Assembly (NCBI RefSeq): GCF_040786275.1 | Contig: NZ_JBFMVT010000002.1 | Coordinates: forward strand, 2,418,001 to 2,482,000 | Source of the DNA: Buttiauxella gaviniae | Lineage (GTDB): Bacteria; Pseudomonadota; Gammaproteobacteria; Enterobacterales; Enterobacteriaceae | Direction of reading: 5' to 3' | DNA length: 64,000 bases | Shown here: positions 1 to 8,605 of the stretch, one piece after another | Numbering within the stretch: position 1 is the stretch's first letter | How the letters are laid out: each line of letters starts with the position of its first letter | Notes under the pieces: model-generated | Seen by the model: only the letters and a program-made list of their open reading frames with translations | The model's database searches: none | Told to the model about the DNA's origin: nothing | Program-made: the position numbers and the translations under genes

Positions 1-296
1 CCTTCAAAAACAACAATCTCATCTTCTTCTTCGGAAGCCACACCCGCCACAATCCCTCGGGCTTTCAGTGCTGCTTTCAGTTTTTCGTTTGCGAACAGAT
101 CAAGTTTTTGCTGCACCTCGCCCTGAATGTTTTCCGCGCCGCTGGCACCTAAAATATCAACCAGACCGGCTTTGTTGATATCGCGGTGGATGATTTTTGC
201 GCCGAGCTTTATTGCCGACAGTAAGGCAGTCAGTTCACCAGTGGCGTGCGAGAACTCATGCTGCTTTTCGACAATAAATTCACCTAACGTTTTCAT
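1..296 (-). CDS. fbp: Fructose-1,6-bisphosphatase class I, N-terminal part (runs off the window)
   Basis: Gluconeogenic enzyme that hydrolyses fructose-1,6-bisphosphate to fructose-6-phosphate in the cytoplasm. Only the first ~98 codons are present; the gene continues leftward beyond base 1. The N-terminus begins [20 protein letters not shown], as in E. coli Fbp, and carries the acidic run EEEDE at residues 89-93, which in the family supplies metal ligands. The ATG is at 294-296. It is divergent from mpl, as in E. coli, across a ~175 bp shared promoter region. Identification is firm although the gene is partial. Confidence 0.95.
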   Translation of the reverse strand, partial: MKTLGEFIVEKQHEFSHATGELTALLSAIKLGAKIIHRDINKAGLVDILGASGAENIQGEVQQKLDLFANEKLKAALKARGIVAGVASEEEDEIVVFE

Positions 297-471
297 AACA
301 CTTTCCCTGCATCTGTTAATTAAATGAAGCGATTGCAACAATCCTAACAAAGATTCAAATAGTAGCGTACTGGTGAATCGCGCCAGCAAATTACGGAATT
401 AACTTAAATGCGATTTGCGAGCACTCAACATGCGGTTAGAATGTGCGCCAAATAATGAAAGGATAGTTTTT

Positions 472-1845
472 ATGCGCATTCATATTCTGGGTATTTGCGG
501 CACCTTTATGGGCGGTCTGGCGATGCTGGCCCGCTCGTTGGGCCATGAAGTGACTGGCTCGGATGCCAACGTGTACCCGCCAATGAGTACCCTGTTAGAA
601 GAGCAGGGTATTGAATTAATTCAAGGTTACGACCCAAGCCAGCTCGATCCGCAGCCGGATCTGGTGATTATCGGTAACGCGATGACGCGTGGGAATCCGT
701 GTGTTGAAGCGGTGCTTGAGAAAAGCATTCCTTACATGTCTGGCCCACAGTGGCTGCATGATTTCGTCCTGCGTGACCGTTGGGTGATTGCTGTGGCGGG
801 TACGCACGGTAAAACCACCACGGCGGGCATGGCGACCTGGATTCTTGAAGCCTGCGGTTACAAGCCTGGTTTTGTGATCGGTGGCGTGCCGGGTAACTTC
901 GATGTTTCTGCGCGTCTGGGCGAAAGCTCATTCTTCGTGATTGAAGCGGACGAATACGACTGCGCGTTCTTCGACAAGCGTTCCAAATTTGTGCACTACT
1001 GCCCGCGCACGCTGATCCTCAATAACCTTGAGTTCGACCACGCGGATATTTTTGACGACCTGAAAGCGATTCAGAAACAGTTCCACCATCTGGTGCGCAT
1101 CGTGCCAGGACAGGGGAAAATTATCTGGCCTGAAAACGACACCAATATTAAACAAACTCTGGCGATGGGCTGCTGGAGCGAGCAAGAGCAGGTGGGCGAG
1201 CAGGGTCACTGGCAGGCGAAAAAGCTCAACCCGGATGCTTCACATTGGGAAGTGTATCTGGACGGCGAGCGTGTTGGCGAAGTGCACTGGCAGTTGGTTG
1301 GCGAGCACAACATGCATAACGGTTTGATGGCGATTGCTGCTGCGCGTCATGTGGGTGTCACGCCTGCGGATGCGGCAAAAGCGCTGGATAGCTTTGTGAA
1401 TGCACGTCGTCGCCTGGAACTGCGCGGTGAAGAAAACGGCGTCACGGTGTATGACGATTTTGCGCATCACCCAACGGCGATTCTGGCAACGCTTGCTGCA
1501 CTGCGTGGCAAAGTGGGCGGCACAGCGCGCATTCTTGCGGTGCTTGAGCCTCGCTCGAACACCATGAAAATGGGCCTGAGCAAAGACGATCTCGCGCCAT
1601 CTTTAGGCCGTGCGGATGAAGTCTTCTTGCTTCAGCCGCCGCATATTCCATGGCAGGTCGTGGAAGTGGCGGAAGCCTGCATCCAGCCTGCGCACTGGAG
1701 CGCGGATGTCGATACGCTGGTGGATATGGTGGTGAAAACCGCCCAGCCTGGCGACCATATTCTGGTGATGAGCAACGGCGGTTTCGGTGGGATCCACCAG
1801 AAATTGCTGGATGCGCTGGCTAAAAAAGCTCAGCTTCAGGCGTAA
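472..1845 (+). CDS. mpl: UDP-N-acetylmuramate:L-alanyl-gamma-D-glutamyl-meso-diaminopimelate ligase
   Basis: Cytoplasmic Mur-ligase-family enzyme of peptidoglycan recycling: it joins the recovered tripeptide L-Ala-D-Glu-mDAP to UDP-MurNAc using ATP. The reading frame is open further upstream, but the start at 472 gives 457 residues, the E. coli length. It follows a GAAAGGA-type ribosome site and places the family N-terminus MRIHILGICGTFMGG first. The ATP-binding motif GTHGKTTT is at residues 110-117, followed by central and C-terminal Mur ligase domains. It is divergent from fbp and ends at a bidirectional terminator shared with darP. Confidence 0.97.
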   Translation: MRIHILGICGTFMGGLAMLARSLGHEVTGSDANVYPPMSTLLEEQGIELIQGYDPSQLDPQPDLVIIGNAMTRGNPCVEAVLEKSIPYMSGPQWLHDFVLRDRWVIAVAGTHGKTTTAGMATWILEACGYKPGFVIGGVPGNFDVSARLGESSFFVIEADEYDCAFFDKRSKFVHYCPRTLILNNLEFDHADIFDDLKAIQKQFHHLVRIVPGQGKIIWPENDTNIKQTLAMGCWSEQEQVGEQGHWQAKKLNPDASHWEVYLDGERVGEVHWQLVGEHNMHNGLMAIAAARHVGVTPADAAKALDSFVNARRRLELRGEENGVTVYDDFAHHPTAILATLAALRGKVGGTARILAVLEPRSNTMKMGLSKDDLAPSLGRADEVFLLQPPHIPWQVVEVAEACIQPAHWSADVDTLVDMVVKTAQPGDHILVMSNGGFGGIHQKLLDALAKKAQLQA

Positions 1846-1859
1846 CGCTCCTGCCAATA

Positions 1860-1892
1860 AAAAAGCCTGCATATTTGCAGGCTTTCTTTTTT
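1860..1892. terminator. Bidirectional terminator between mpl and darP
   Basis: The inverted repeat AAAGCCTGC / GCAGGCTTT with a six-base loop is flanked by A- and T-runs on both sides, so it can end both converging transcripts. Confidence 0.85.
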
Positions 1893-2442
1893 AACCCTGG
1901 CTTTCGGCCAGTTCGCGCAGATAAGAGAATATCTGGCGGTAAGATTTTGGCGGCTTGTTGGCTGCTTTCTCTTTTTGCGCATTGCGTATCAGCACGCGCA
2001 GTTGCTGGCGGTCAGCTTCTGGGTAAAGTCTTAACACTTCACTCATCGCGTCATCGCCTTCTTCAACCAAACGATCGCGCAGCGCTTCCAGTTTATGGAA
2101 CAGCGCAACTTGCTGGTTGTGGCGGTTTTTCAGCTTATCCAGCGCCTGGCGAATCGGGTCCATGTCGCGCGAACGCATCATTTTACCAATCAACTGCACC
2201 TGGCGACGGCGGCCTTCTTTCTTGATTTTCTGCGCCAGCTCAATGGCGGCACGTAAATCGTCATCCAGAGGGATTTTGTCGAGCGCATTTTTGCCCAACT
2301 CCATCAGCTCCATACCGAGGCGTTTTAATTCTTCGGCATCACGTTTAATTTCGCTTTTACTGACCCAGATAATCTCATCATCTTCGTCTTCATTTTCGTC
2401 ATCTGGGACGTCGTCGAGCCAGTCATCGGGCTGCTTAGTCAT
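1891..2442 (-). CDS. darP: Ribosome-associated 50S assembly factor DarP (YjgA)
   Basis: Acidic, helix-rich cytoplasmic protein associated with late 50S ribosomal subunit assembly in E. coli. The longer open frame starts 30 codons upstream, but the family start is [13 protein letters not shown] at 2442, giving 183 residues, the E. coli length. The N-terminus has a striking acidic stretch (residues ~6-25) followed by the conserved [17 protein letters not shown] segment. It is convergent with mpl and divergent from pmbA, with about 100 bp between the two starts. Confidence 0.95.
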   Translation of the reverse strand: MTKQPDDWLDDVPDDENEDEDDEIIWVSKSEIKRDAEELKRLGMELMELGKNALDKIPLDDDLRAAIELAQKIKKEGRRRQVQLIGKMMRSRDMDPIRQALDKLKNRHNQQVALFHKLEALRDRLVEEGDDAMSEVLRLYPEADRQQLRVLIRNAQKEKAANKPPKSYRQIFSYLRELAESQG

Positions 2443-2540
2443 ATTAGGCTCCTTAAAAAAAGTGGCTAATTCTACCAGTAAAGCCTGTTCACTGCGAAAT
2501 TGTTCTGATCCTGTTAGACTTAAATCACTCACCTTACATT

Positions 2541-3893
2541 ATGGCAGTAGCGATGAAAGTAAACACGCAAGTAGCACAACAACGTCAGGTTCTGGAACAA
2601 GCGGTATCTCAGGCGCTGGAACTGGCTTCCGCTCAGTCAGATGGCGCAGAAGTTGCCGTCAGTAAAACCACTGGTATCAGCGTAAGTACGCGATACGGTG
2701 AGGTGGAAAACGTCGAATTTAATAGCGATGGTGCGTTGGGCATCACCGTTTATCACCAAAATCGTAAAGGCAGCGCATCAACGACTGACCTCAGCCCGGA
2801 CGCCGTAGCGCGCACCGTGCAGGCGGCGCTGGATATCGCCCGTTACACATCACCCGATCCTTTTGCAGGCATCGCCGATAAAGATCTGTTGGCCTTTGAA
2901 GCGCCAGATTTAGATCTTTTCCATCCCACAGAGATGGATGCCGATCGTGCTATCGAGCTGGCGGCTCGTGCTGAAAACGCATCCCTGAACGTCGATAAGC
3001 GCATCAACAATACCGAAGGTGGCAGCTTTAACAGCCACTACGGCATCAAAGTATTCGGCAACAGCCACGGCATGCTACAAAGCTATTGTTCAACGCGCCA
3101 CTCCATTTCAAGCTGTGTGATTGCTGAAGTGAACGGCGAAATGGAGCGCGATTATGCGTATACCATTGGCCGCGCGATGGAAGACCTGGATAGCCCGGAA
3201 TCAGTCGGTGCTGAGTGTGCTCGCCGTACGCTGGCGCGCCTTTCTCCGCGTAAATTGTCTACCATGAAAGCCCCGGTTATGTTTGCTGCTGAAGCGGCAA
3301 CCGGCTTGTTTGGGCACCTGGTGGGCGCGATTGCAGGCGGTTCGGTTTACCGTAAATCCACCTTCCTGCTGGATTCTCTGGGCAAACAAATTCTGCCGGA
3401 ATGGCTGACAATTGAAGAGCACCCGCACCTGCTTAAAGGCCTGGCTTCTACGCCATTTGACAGCGAAGGTGTGCGCACAGAGCGCCGCGACATTATTAAA
3501 GACGGCATTCTGCAACAGTGGCTGCTGACCAACTATTCTGCCCGCAAACTGGGCCTGAAAAGCACAGGCCACGCCGGTGGTATCCACAACTGGCGTATCG
3601 AAGGGCGCGGCCTGGATTTTGACGGTATGCTCAAAGAGATGGGTACCGGCCTGGTCGTGACCGAGTTGATGGGGCAGGGCGTGAGCGGCATCACCGGGGA
3701 TTATTCTCGCGGTGCATCCGGCTTCTGGGTTGAGAACGGCGAAATTCAGTATCCGGTGAGCGAAATCACCATCGCCGGAAACTTAAAAGATATGTGGCGC
3801 GAAATTGTCACAATCGGTAGCGATATCGAAAAACGCAGTAATATTCAATGTGGTTCAGTGCTGTTACCGGAGATGAAGATCGCCGGTCAGTAG
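2541..3893 (+). CDS. pmbA: Metalloprotease PmbA/TldE
   Basis: One subunit of the TldD/TldE zinc-dependent protease heterodimer. In enterobacteria it processes microcin B17 and contributes to degradation of the CcdA antitoxin. It is 450 residues, the E. coli length, with the family block [20 protein letters not shown] near the C-terminus. In the TldD/E family the catalytic HExxxH motif is in TldD, and this protein lacks it, as expected for TldE. The start ATGGCAGTAGCG follows a weak ribosome site; a second in-frame Met at residue 5 is an alternative. Confidence 0.95.
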   Translation: MAVAMKVNTQVAQQRQVLEQAVSQALELASAQSDGAEVAVSKTTGISVSTRYGEVENVEFNSDGALGITVYHQNRKGSASTTDLSPDAVARTVQAALDIARYTSPDPFAGIADKDLLAFEAPDLDLFHPTEMDADRAIELAARAENASLNVDKRINNTEGGSFNSHYGIKVFGNSHGMLQSYCSTRHSISSCVIAEVNGEMERDYAYTIGRAMEDLDSPESVGAECARRTLARLSPRKLSTMKAPVMFAAEAATGLFGHLVGAIAGGSVYRKSTFLLDSLGKQILPEWLTIEEHPHLLKGLASTPFDSEGVRTERRDIIKDGILQQWLLTNYSARKLGLKSTGHAGGIHNWRIEGRGLDFDGMLKEMGTGLVVTELMGQGVSGITGDYSRGASGFWVENGEIQYPVSEITIAGNLKDMWREIVTIGSDIEKRSNIQCGSVLLPEMKIAGQ

Positions 3894-3902
3894 AACGGTA
3901 AC

Positions 3903-3926
3903 GGGCGCGTCCTGCCGCGCCCTTCT
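3903..3926 (+). terminator. Terminator after pmbA
   Basis: The hairpin GGGCGCG / CGCGCCC with a six-base loop is followed by TTCTTC, ten bases after the pmbA stop codon. The short T-run makes it moderate. Confidence 0.65.
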
Positions 3927-3950
3927 TCGACATAATAAAAAGGTGAGCAA

Positions 3951-4337
3951 ATGCGTAAGCAACTTATTGCAATGTTGGCAGTATCGTCCGTGCTCTTTAC
4001 CGGTGCGGTGATGGCGAAAGATGTTGGCGATGATATGGATACGATCGCTGAAAACTACAAAACCGTGTTGAAAACTGATGACGCGGCAGAACTAAAAACT
4101 TCTCTCAACAATATGCGTACCGCGGCGCTGGATGCACAAAAAGGCACTCCGCCGAAGCTTGAAAACGAAGCTGCGGACAGCGCAAAAATGAAAGACTACC
4201 GCCACGGCCTGGACATTCTGGTCGGCCAAATCGACGGCGCGCTGAAACTGGCTAACGAAGGCAAAGTAAAAGAAGCGCAGGCCGCAGCCGAAGAATTTAA
4301 AACCACTCGGAATGCCTACCACAAGAAGTACCGCTAA
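3951..4337 (+). CDS. cybC: Cytochrome b562 (periplasmic)
   Basis: Small soluble periplasmic four-helix-bundle haem protein of uncertain electron-transfer role. Residues 1-22 form a signal peptide (MRKQLIAML... ending AVMA). Numbering from the predicted mature end, the haem ligands Met7 (in DDMDT) and His102 (in NAYHKKYR) are both present. The 128-residue length and the C-terminal half are very close to E. coli CybC. A good ribosome site (AAAAGGTGAGC) precedes the ATG. It follows pmbA as in E. coli. Confidence 0.95.
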   Translation: MRKQLIAMLAVSSVLFTGAVMAKDVGDDMDTIAENYKTVLKTDDAAELKTSLNNMRTAALDAQKGTPPKLENEAADSAKMKDYRHGLDILVGQIDGALKLANEGKVKEAQAAAEEFKTTRNAYHKKYR

Positions 4338-4341
4338 GATG

Positions 4342-4374
4342 ATACTGGCTCTGGCTCTTTTTCAGAGCCGGTAT
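4342..4374 (+). terminator. Hairpin after cybC
   Basis: Near-perfect 12 bp stem ATACTGGCTCTG / CAGAGCCGGTAT just after the cybC stop codon, followed by a pyrimidine-rich TTTCCTTCTCTTTT stretch. It probably ends or attenuates the cybC transcript before the next gene. Confidence 0.65.
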
Positions 4375-4406
4375 ATTTCCTTCTCTTTTACAAGGACATC
4401 TGATTT

Positions 4407-4988
4407 ATGAAACCGATTCATACGATTATCAAAGGTGCTGCCACCGTTTCGCTGCTTGCGTTTAGCGTTTTTTCTGCAACTGCCGCGCTGCTACCAGTAT
4501 CCGGGGATTACCAGGCCGATCATTTTTCCGGGAAAGTCGTTTCAGTAGATCAAAAGAATCACGTTGTGGTGCTTGAGGGAAGTGAGGGCAATAAGGTTTC
4601 AGTGAATGTTCCTGAAACAGCCGGTACGCTGGCTAATATCAAAGCCGGAGACACAGTGAACACCACCGTGACGCGTTCCGTAGCCGTGGCGTTTGATACC
4701 GATATTGATAAATCAGCACCGACAGCTTCTAGAACCCAAGGGGTAGAAAAAGCAACCAAACAAAACCCGGAGCATGAAGCTTTCCGCCAGGTTAATGTTC
4801 AGCTCAAGATCAAACATATCGATCTGAAAAAGAATGAAATTACTTTTGAAGGGCCAAAAGGCCAGCAGAAAGTGGTGACGGTTGAAGATCCTGATATTCA
4901 GGCGCGTTTGAAAGATCTTAAAGTAAACCAAAGTGTGCGTGTGACTTATACCGATTCCATTCAAATCACAGCCCAGGCTAATAAGTAA
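4407..4988 (+). CDS. Secreted protein with two related beta-rich repeats, function unknown
   Basis: I do not recognise a named family. The 193-residue product has a signal peptide (positively charged start, hydrophobic core to about residue 27, SATAA cleavage region) and no membrane anchor, so it should be periplasmic. Two halves resemble each other. Residues ~38-97 read FSGKVVSVDQKNHVVVLEGSEG and end in KAGDTVNTTVTRSVAVA; residues ~131-190 read LKIKHIDLKKNEITFEGPKG and end in KVNQSVRVTYTDSIQITA. This suggests a duplicated small beta-barrel or OB-like domain. A ribosome site (CAAGGACATC) precedes the ATG. It lies 70 bp after cybC on the same strand. Confidence 0.75.
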   Translation: MKPIHTIIKGAATVSLLAFSVFSATAALLPVSGDYQADHFSGKVVSVDQKNHVVVLEGSEGNKVSVNVPETAGTLANIKAGDTVNTTVTRSVAVAFDTDIDKSAPTASRTQGVEKATKQNPEHEAFRQVNVQLKIKHIDLKKNEITFEGPKGQQKVVTVEDPDIQARLKDLKVNQSVRVTYTDSIQITAQANK

Positions 4989-5002
4989 TTTCTGCCTATG
5001 CA

Positions 5003-5038
5003 TTAACCCTTCTTTCTGCGCTTTGGGAAGAGGGGTTA
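5003..5038 (+). terminator. Possible terminator after the secreted-protein gene
   Basis: Imperfect inverted repeat TAACCCTTCTT / AAGAGGGGTTA, 15 bases after the stop codon and followed by TTATTC. Weak T-run. Confidence 0.45.
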
Positions 5039-5098
5039 TTCAGTTGTGCTTGCTAGAGGGTTGGGTACCCAGCCTCTTTCTGGCACTTTCGGAAACAA

Positions 5099-5389
5099 CT
5101 ACTTGTGACATAGAGGCCCATCCTGTTCATGCCCGGATCCCCAGGATTCTAACCATGTCACCGTCTCTTCTGCAGTAATGTGGTTTCCTGTCTCCTGGTA
5201 TTCCTGCCATGCTGCCTGAGCCTCTTTGCGGTACTGGCTACGCTTCTCTTCCCGGACAACATATTCGGTGATCGCTTCGAGCATCAGAGCATGTGCAGAG
5301 CTGTGGCGGTCATCGGCCAGTGTTTTGAGTCGGTCTTTCATCTCCTGCTCAATCCGCAGGGTAGTGGTCTGTCGAAGCGTGTTAGGCAT
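5099..5389 (-). CDS. CopG/RHH-type DNA-binding protein, antitoxin-like, without a partner toxin
   Basis: A 96-residue protein whose N-terminal ~45 residues (RQTTTLRIEQEMKDRLKTLA...) fit a ribbon-helix-helix DNA-binding domain. A charged tail (EEKRSQYRKEAQAAWQEY) follows, typical of CopG/ParD-like antitoxins of type II toxin-antitoxin pairs. Such antitoxin genes normally precede a RelE/ParE toxin on the same strand, but only 110 bp separate its stop from the preceding gene and no toxin frame is present. It may be an orphan antitoxin or a stand-alone repressor. A TTACTCCG-type ribosome site precedes the ATG. Confidence 0.7.
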   Translation of the reverse strand: MPNTLRQTTTLRIEQEMKDRLKTLADDRHSSAHALMLEAITEYVVREEKRSQYRKEAQAAWQEYQETGNHITAEETVTWLESWGSGHEQDGPLCHK

Positions 5390-5756
5390 AATTTACTCCG
5401 TTTGATATCACTGGTGTCACCAACGATATTAAACACATTCAGAAACGCTGTCATTACGGATAGCCTCCAACTTTTAGGGCTATTTTTATACCTGTTGAGC
5501 ATTCTACGTTCCCCCCAGCTCCCTACCAACCGCCATAACACCAGCTTGCGGCGTTCCTCGCAGTAAGCATTTTTATTTATCCCCTAGCCTATCTTTTCAG
5601 CTGCCGCCTTCCAACGCGATCACAAAACCTAATAACAATTATTACTCTAAGGCTAATGATTGATACCTCACCTTAATTGATACCCCAAAGAGGTAGGCGC
5701 AAAATTTAACCAGACTAAAGCAAATCAAAATGATTGGCTGAATCAGGAGGTTAAAT
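5390..5756. promoter_or_regulatory. Intergenic region upstream of the RHH gene and the mdc operon
   Basis: No gene is seen here. Near 5402-5425 the palindromes TGATATCA and GGTGTCACC lie just upstream of the RHH gene, a plausible self-operator. At 5659-5685 the words ATTGATACC and AATTGATACC repeat directly with about 18 bp between starts. Their position 70-100 bp upstream of mdcA suits a LysR-type (MdcR) binding region. A strong AGGAGG ribosome site at 5745-5750 serves mdcA. The operator roles are inferred from position only. Confidence 0.45.
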
Positions 5757-7412
5757 ATGTTGTCCGGGCAAACCCCAGCACGAGTCTGGAACACACGCCG
5801 CACCGAGAAACAGCGTCGTATGGCTTCCACCAACGTGCAGGGCAAGGTGCTTCCAACCGAAGGCCTTGTCGATATGTTGGAAAAACTGATCGCTCCCGGC
5901 GATCGCGTGGTGCTTGAAGGCAATAACCAAAAACAGGCGGACTTCCTTTCCCGCATGTTGGCCGAAGTTAGCCCATCCAAAGTTCACGATCTGCATATGA
6001 TCATGCCGAGCGTAGGGCGTAGCGAACACCTTGATATTTTTGAAAAAGGCATCGCCCGCAAGCTCGATTTCTCCTTCTCTGGCACCCAAAGCCTGCGCAT
6101 TTCGCAGTTGCTTGAAGACGGTCAGTTAGAGATTGGGGCCATTCATACCTACATCGAACTTTATTCCCGTTTGTATGTGGATCTGGCGCCGAACGTCGCG
6201 CTGGTGGCCGGTTTTAAAGCCGACCGCAAAGGCAACCTGTATACCGGTGCCAGCACCGAAGATACGCCTGCGTTAGTTGAAGCTGCCGCATTCCATGACG
6301 GCATCGTGATCGCCCAGGTTAACGAACTGGTTGACGATGAATGTGACCTGCCGCGTGTGGATATTCCTGGTTCCTGGATTGACTACGTGGTTGTGGCTGA
6401 CAAACCGTTCTTTATCGAACCGCTGTTTACCCGTGACCCGCGCCTGATCAAGCAAGAACACATCCTGATGGCGATGATGGCGATTAAAGGCATCTACGCA
6501 GAACATCAGGTGCAATCGCTCAACCACGGTATCGGCTTTAACACCGCCGCCATCGAACTGCTGCTGCCGACCTACGGCGAACAGCTCGGCCTGAAAGGCA
6601 AAATTTGTAAACACTGGACGCTGAACCCGCACCCGACGCTGATCCCTGCTATCGAAAGCGGCTGGGTAGAAACCGTGCACTGCTTTGGCGGTGAGTTAGG
6701 AATGGAAGAGTACGTTCGCGCTCGCCCGGATGTGTTCTTTACCGGTGCTGACGGCTCAATGCGTTCCAACCGTGCGTTCTGCCAGTTGGCAGGCCAGTAC
6801 GCGGTGGACATGTTCATCGGCTCTACTTTGCAGGTCGACGGCTACGCTAACTCCTCAACTGTAACGCGCGGTCGTCTGTCTGGTTTCGGCGGTGCGCCAA
6901 ACATGGGTCACGATCCACACGGTCGTCGCCATGCAACCGCCGCCTGGCTTGCCATGCAGGCTCAACCAGACTTGATGCAGCGTGGGCGCAAGCTCGTGGT
7001 GCAGATGGTTGAAACCTTCCAGGCGGGCGTTAAGCCAACGTTTGTTGAAAAACTCGATGCCGTTGACGTGGCGAAAGCCTCCGCGATGCCGCTGGCTCCG
7101 GTCATGATTTACGGCGACGATGTCACCCACGTGCTGACCGAAGAAGGTATCGCGTATCTGTATCGTGCTGAAAGCATGGAAGAACGTCGTGCGATGGTGG
7201 CGTCCGTTGCGGGTATCACCGACATCGGCCTTGGCGTTGACGCTAAACGCGTTGCGGCACTTCGCCAAAGCGGCAAAGTCGTGTTCCCGGAAGATATGGG
7301 CATCCGTCGTACCGATGCGACCCGTTCTCTTCTGGCTGCCAGCAGCGTGGCGGATTTAGTGGAATGGTCCGGCGGTCTTTATAACCCACCTGCGAAATTC
7401 CGGAGCTGGTAA
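5757..7412 (+). CDS. mdcA: Malonate decarboxylase alpha subunit (acetyl-ACP:malonate ACP transferase)
   Basis: First gene of the biotin-independent malonate decarboxylase complex. The alpha subunit swaps acetate for malonate on the MdcC acyl carrier protein, giving malonyl-S-ACP. The 551-residue protein closely matches Klebsiella MdcA throughout, including RVVLEGNNQKQADFLSR near the N-terminus and SGFGGAPNMGHDPHGRRHAT in the C-terminal half. The start at 757 bases past 5000 has a perfect AGGAGG six bases upstream; MdcA proteins elsewhere begin nearer WNTRR, so the first ~9 residues may be dispensable. Its TAA overlaps the mdcB ATG by one base, indicating translational coupling. Confidence 0.96.
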   Translation: MLSGQTPARVWNTRRTEKQRRMASTNVQGKVLPTEGLVDMLEKLIAPGDRVVLEGNNQKQADFLSRMLAEVSPSKVHDLHMIMPSVGRSEHLDIFEKGIARKLDFSFSGTQSLRISQLLEDGQLEIGAIHTYIELYSRLYVDLAPNVALVAGFKADRKGNLYTGASTEDTPALVEAAAFHDGIVIAQVNELVDDECDLPRVDIPGSWIDYVVVADKPFFIEPLFTRDPRLIKQEHILMAMMAIKGIYAEHQVQSLNHGIGFNTAAIELLLPTYGEQLGLKGKICKHWTLNPHPTLIPAIESGWVETVHCFGGELGMEEYVRARPDVFFTGADGSMRSNRAFCQLAGQYAVDMFIGSTLQVDGYANSSTVTRGRLSGFGGAPNMGHDPHGRRHATAAWLAMQAQPDLMQRGRKLVVQMVETFQAGVKPTFVEKLDAVDVAKASAMPLAPVMIYGDDVTHVLTEEGIAYLYRAESMEERRAMVASVAGITDIGLGVDAKRVAALRQSGKVVFPEDMGIRRTDATRSLLAASSVADLVEWSGGLYNPPAKFRSW

Positions 7413-8296
7413 TGAAACTGCAACCACAGGTTGGGGTTGAGGGCGGCGCACTTTGGCTTTCAAGGGTTGCCACCCATAGCCTGATTGAAGAAGTACGTTT
7501 AAGCCCGAAACCCGGCCTTGTGGATAGCCGGGGAAACGGCGCACATCATGACCTGACACTGGCCTTGATGGAGCGCTCGGCGCATAGCCTTTCCCCGACG
7601 TTTCATGCGCTGGCATTACAAAGCTGGCAGCGCCCGGCGGATATTGCCCTGCGCCAACTCATTGGCCGTTTAGGCCGCGAAGGCGAAGCGCAGATGATGG
7701 CGGCGACCGGCGGAGTGAACACTCACCGGGGAGCCATCTGGGCGCTGGGATTGTTGGTTAGCGCTGCTGCGATGTGCGGTTTAGAAGGCGGTAGTGAAGA
7801 AATTGCGGCAAACGCCGCAAAACTCGCCAGCCTGCCGGACAGCACAGCACCAAAAGTTTTCAGTAAAGGGTTACTCGCCACACGGCGTTATCGCGTCCCT
7901 GGCGCTCGCGAAGAAGCGCAGCTTGGCTTCCCGCACATTATGCGTCTGGCGCTGCCGCAACTGCGTCGCAGCCGTTCGCATGGCGCCACGGAACAGCAGG
8001 CGCGCCTTGATGCGCTGATGGCCATCATGACCTCGCTTAGCGACACCTGCGTGCTTTCACGCGCCGGTCTTGAAGGGCTTGAAACGATGCAAAACGGCGC
8101 GCGTAGCGTGCTGGTTGCAGGCGGCACGGCAACGGTTGAAGGCCGCGCGGCTCTGGCCTGGCTTGATAAGCAAATGCTCGCGCTCAACGCCTCTCCGGGC
8201 GGTGCCGCAGACTTGCTGGCAGCCACATTGCTTATCGACCGCATCGCTTGCGATGACGCGACGGTTAGCCCTTTACCGCAACATTCACACTTTTAA
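7412..8296 (+). CDS. mdcB: Triphosphoribosyl-dephospho-CoA synthase
   Basis: Makes the precursor (triphosphoribosyl-dephospho-CoA, from dephospho-CoA and ATP) of the prosthetic group later attached to MdcC by MdcG. It is 294 residues, belongs to the CitG/MdcB family, and has the family signature KPGLVDSRGNGAHHDL near residues 30-45 and the GGVNTHRGAIWALGL block near residue 100. It starts within the mdcA stop codon. The function follows from family and operon position. Confidence 0.95.
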   Translation: MKLQPQVGVEGGALWLSRVATHSLIEEVRLSPKPGLVDSRGNGAHHDLTLALMERSAHSLSPTFHALALQSWQRPADIALRQLIGRLGREGEAQMMAATGGVNTHRGAIWALGLLVSAAAMCGLEGGSEEIAANAAKLASLPDSTAPKVFSKGLLATRRYRVPGAREEAQLGFPHIMRLALPQLRRSRSHGATEQQARLDALMAIMTSLSDTCVLSRAGLEGLETMQNGARSVLVAGGTATVEGRAALAWLDKQMLALNASPGGAADLLAATLLIDRIACDDATVSPLPQHSHF

Positions 8297-8305
8297 GAGG
8301 GTGTT

Positions 8306-8605
8306 ATGGAACACATTACATTGTCATTTCCGGCAACACGCAACGTTAGCGGCAAAGCGCTGGCGGGCGTAGTGGGCTCCGGCGATATGGAAGTTCTGTT
8401 TACGGCGACCCAGGGCGAAACCCTGACTATCGCTATCACCACATCCGTGGATAACAGCGAACAACGCTGGCAGGCACTGTTTGAGCGCATGAGCGGGTTA
8501 ACCAGCCTGCCTGCCGGGCAGATGCAAATCCACGATTTTGGCGCGACGCCAGGTGTGGCGCGTATTCGCATCGAACAAGTTTTTGAAGAGGTGGCTCATG
8601 CGTAA
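8306..8605 (+). CDS. mdcC: Malonate decarboxylase acyl carrier protein (delta subunit)
   Basis: A 99-residue carrier protein that holds the acetyl/malonyl thioester on a phosphoribosyl-dephospho-CoA arm. The attachment serine of the family, Ser25, is present in GVVGSGDME (residues 21-29). A clear AAGAGGG ribosome site lies just upstream. Its last eight bases overlap the start of mdcD, so the two are probably co-translated. Confidence 0.95.
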   Translation: MEHITLSFPATRNVSGKALAGVVGSGDMEVLFTATQGETLTIAITTSVDNSEQRWQALFERMSGLTSLPAGQMQIHDFGATPGVARIRIEQVFEEVAHA

